This document shows, one piece after another, positions 13,152-13,884 of a stretch of 13,884 nucleotides of DNA (positions are counted from its first letter, which is position 1; each line of letters begins with the position of its first letter). A program made the position numbers and the translations under genes. This DNA is from CAIOSQ01 sp964434345. Its GTDB lineage: Bacteria > Pseudomonadota > Alphaproteobacteria > CACIAM-22H2. The stretch is taken from the NCBI GenBank assembly GCA_964434345.1, contig CAYSUY010000109.1:1-13884 (forward strand). The letters are read 5' to 3'. The notes below the pieces were generated by a model. The model saw only the letters and a list, made by a program, of their open reading frames with translations, searched no databases and was not told the origin of the DNA.

Positions 13152-13622
13152 ATGGCGGGCTCCCTGATGGCCGCCCCCGCCACGCGTGGGCGCCGCCGTG
13201 GCGGCCGGCCGCTGGTCGCCGAGATCAACGTGACGCCGCTCGTCGACGTGATGCTCGTGCTGCTCGTGATCTTCATGGTCACGGCGCCGCTGCTGACCTC
13301 GAGCATCGAGGTCGATCTGCCAAGCACCCGGGCCGCGCAGTCGCGCGGTCAGGACGAACCGTTGATCGTCACGATCACGGCCCAGAACAAGCTCTACATC
13401 CAGGATTCGGAGATCGACGAAGGCAGCCTTGTCACGCGGCTTTCGGCGATCCTGCGCAACAAGCCGGATAGCCGGATCTTCGTGCGTGCGGATCGCAACA
13501 TCTCCTATGGCCGGGTCATGGAGGTGATGGGCACGATCAGCGCCGGCGGGTTCACGAAGGTCGCGCTGGTGACCGAGGCGCTGCAGACGCCGGCACCGCG
13601 CGCCGGCGCGCCCGCGCGCTGA
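13152..13622 (+). CDS. tolR: Tol-Pal proton-channel subunit TolR
   Basis: TolR is an ExbD/TolR-family protein with one transmembrane helix and a periplasmic domain, working with TolQ. The 156-residue product has a basic cytoplasmic tail (RGRRRGGRP), the conserved AEINVTPLVDVMLVLLVIFM (23-42) with the essential membrane Asp at position 32, and a periplasmic domain with VEVDLPST-like and VRADRNISYGRVMEVMGTIS motifs typical of the family. It starts 3 nt after the tolQ stop. The C-terminal tail is Ala/Pro/Arg-rich and likely disordered. Confidence 0.96.
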   Translation: MAGSLMAAPATRGRRRGGRPLVAEINVTPLVDVMLVLLVIFMVTAPLLTSSIEVDLPSTRAAQSRGQDEPLIVTITAQNKLYIQDSEIDEGSLVTRLSAILRNKPDSRIFVRADRNISYGRVMEVMGTISAGGFTKVALVTEALQTPAPRAGAPAR

Positions 13623-13649
13623 GCGGGAAGCGAAGGAGGGGCGTCCCGG

Positions 13650-13884
13650 ATGACCGCGGCCGCGGCGAGTTCGATCGAGCCGTCCGACAATGGTCTGCGG
13701 ATTGCCGCAGGCGCGTCGGGCGTCTTGCACGTGGTGCTGCTCGCCTTCGCGATCGTCGGCCTTCCGCATTTCATGAAGCCGCCGCCGCTCGAGGATCGGC
13801 CGCTCGTCGTCGAGGCGCTGCCGCTTGCGGCCATCACAAACGCGCCGCCCAGCGACGCGACCCCGCAGACGCCCCGGCTCCAGG
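13650..13884 (+). CDS. tolA: TolA-like protein, N-terminal part (3' end beyond the right edge)
   Basis: TolA links the TolQR motor in the inner membrane to Pal and TolB at the outer membrane. Only the first 78 codons are present. After a short polar start (MTAAAASSIEPSDNG) comes one transmembrane helix, GVLHVVLLAFAIVGLPHFM (about residues 24-42). It is followed by a Pro-rich periplasmic start with VVEALPLAAITNAPPSD, a pattern common in alphaproteobacterial TolA (the LPhF and VE.LP....TN.P motifs). AAGGAGG at 13633-13639 is 10 nt before the ATG. Position after tolQR and the membrane topology make tolA the clear choice. The long helical domain and C-terminal domain are outside the window. Confidence 0.87.
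   Translation, partial: MTAAAASSIEPSDNGLRIAAGASGVLHVVLLAFAIVGLPHFMKPPPLEDRPLVVEALPLAAITNAPPSDATPQTPRLQ

Noticed and set aside
12411..13769. 452-residue minus-strand open frame opposite tolQR
   Set aside because: Antisense shadow of well-recognised tolQ and tolR with no recognisable domains of its own.
1..13884. CRISPR arrays, tRNA or rRNA genes, insertion sequences, prophage or attachment sites
   Set aside because: No regularly spaced repeats, no cloverleaf-like or rRNA-like stretches, no transposase or integrase motifs, and no terminal inverted repeats were seen on reading the window.

Overview
The window is a GC-rich, gene-dense chromosomal segment from an alphaproteobacterium. The gene content and order (transketolase, then zapA, 6S RNA, 5-formyl-THF cyclo-ligase, YmdB; later yebC-ruvCAB-ybgC-tolQRA) suggest Rhodospirillales or a related order. 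That taxonomic call is inferred from gene order and protein style only. Almost all of the sequence is coding, many junctions are 1-8 nt stop/start overlaps (ATGA, GTGA, TGATG), and there is no sign of phage, insertion sequences, CRISPR, tRNA or rRNA.

Region 1 (1-1564). The 5' end of a transketolase gene lies on the minus strand, running off the left edge. Diverging from it are a short coiled-coil gene resembling ZauP and then zapA, which together modulate the FtsZ ring. After zapA comes a 313-nt stretch without a protein gene. It holds a good promoter and a 6S RNA, in the classic zapA-ssrS-fthfs arrangement.

Region 2 (1565-8859). Seven plus-strand genes are packed as an apparent operon: 5-formyltetrahydrofolate cyclo-ligase, a YmdB-type metallophosphoesterase, a membrane Cache-GAF-cyclase-like sensor, an MlaE-type permease, a degenerate ABC ATPase homologue, an MlaD/MCE substrate-binding protein and a TPR-like lipoprotein. 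The last five look like one accessory cassette placed between two core blocks. It is the most unusual part of the window. The ATPase homologue lacks recognisable Walker A, Q-loop, signature, Walker B and H-loop residues while staying in an intact frame, and the cyclase domain lacks the first metal aspartate and the transition-state asparagine. The cassette may be a retailored envelope lipid-transport machine with a non-catalytic regulatory arm, or one that borrows its ATPase from elsewhere.

Region 3 (8860-9029). A 170-nt gap holds a hairpin without a U-tract and a strong Shine-Dalgarno sequence that serves an out-of-frame short ORF rather than yebC.

Region 4 (9030-13884). yebC, ruvC, ruvA, ruvB, ybgC, tolQ, tolR and the 5' end of tolA form a tight cluster. 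It combines a YebC-family translation or regulatory protein, Holliday-junction processing, and the Tol-Pal envelope-constriction system with its usual YbgC thioesterase partner. tolA runs off the right edge.
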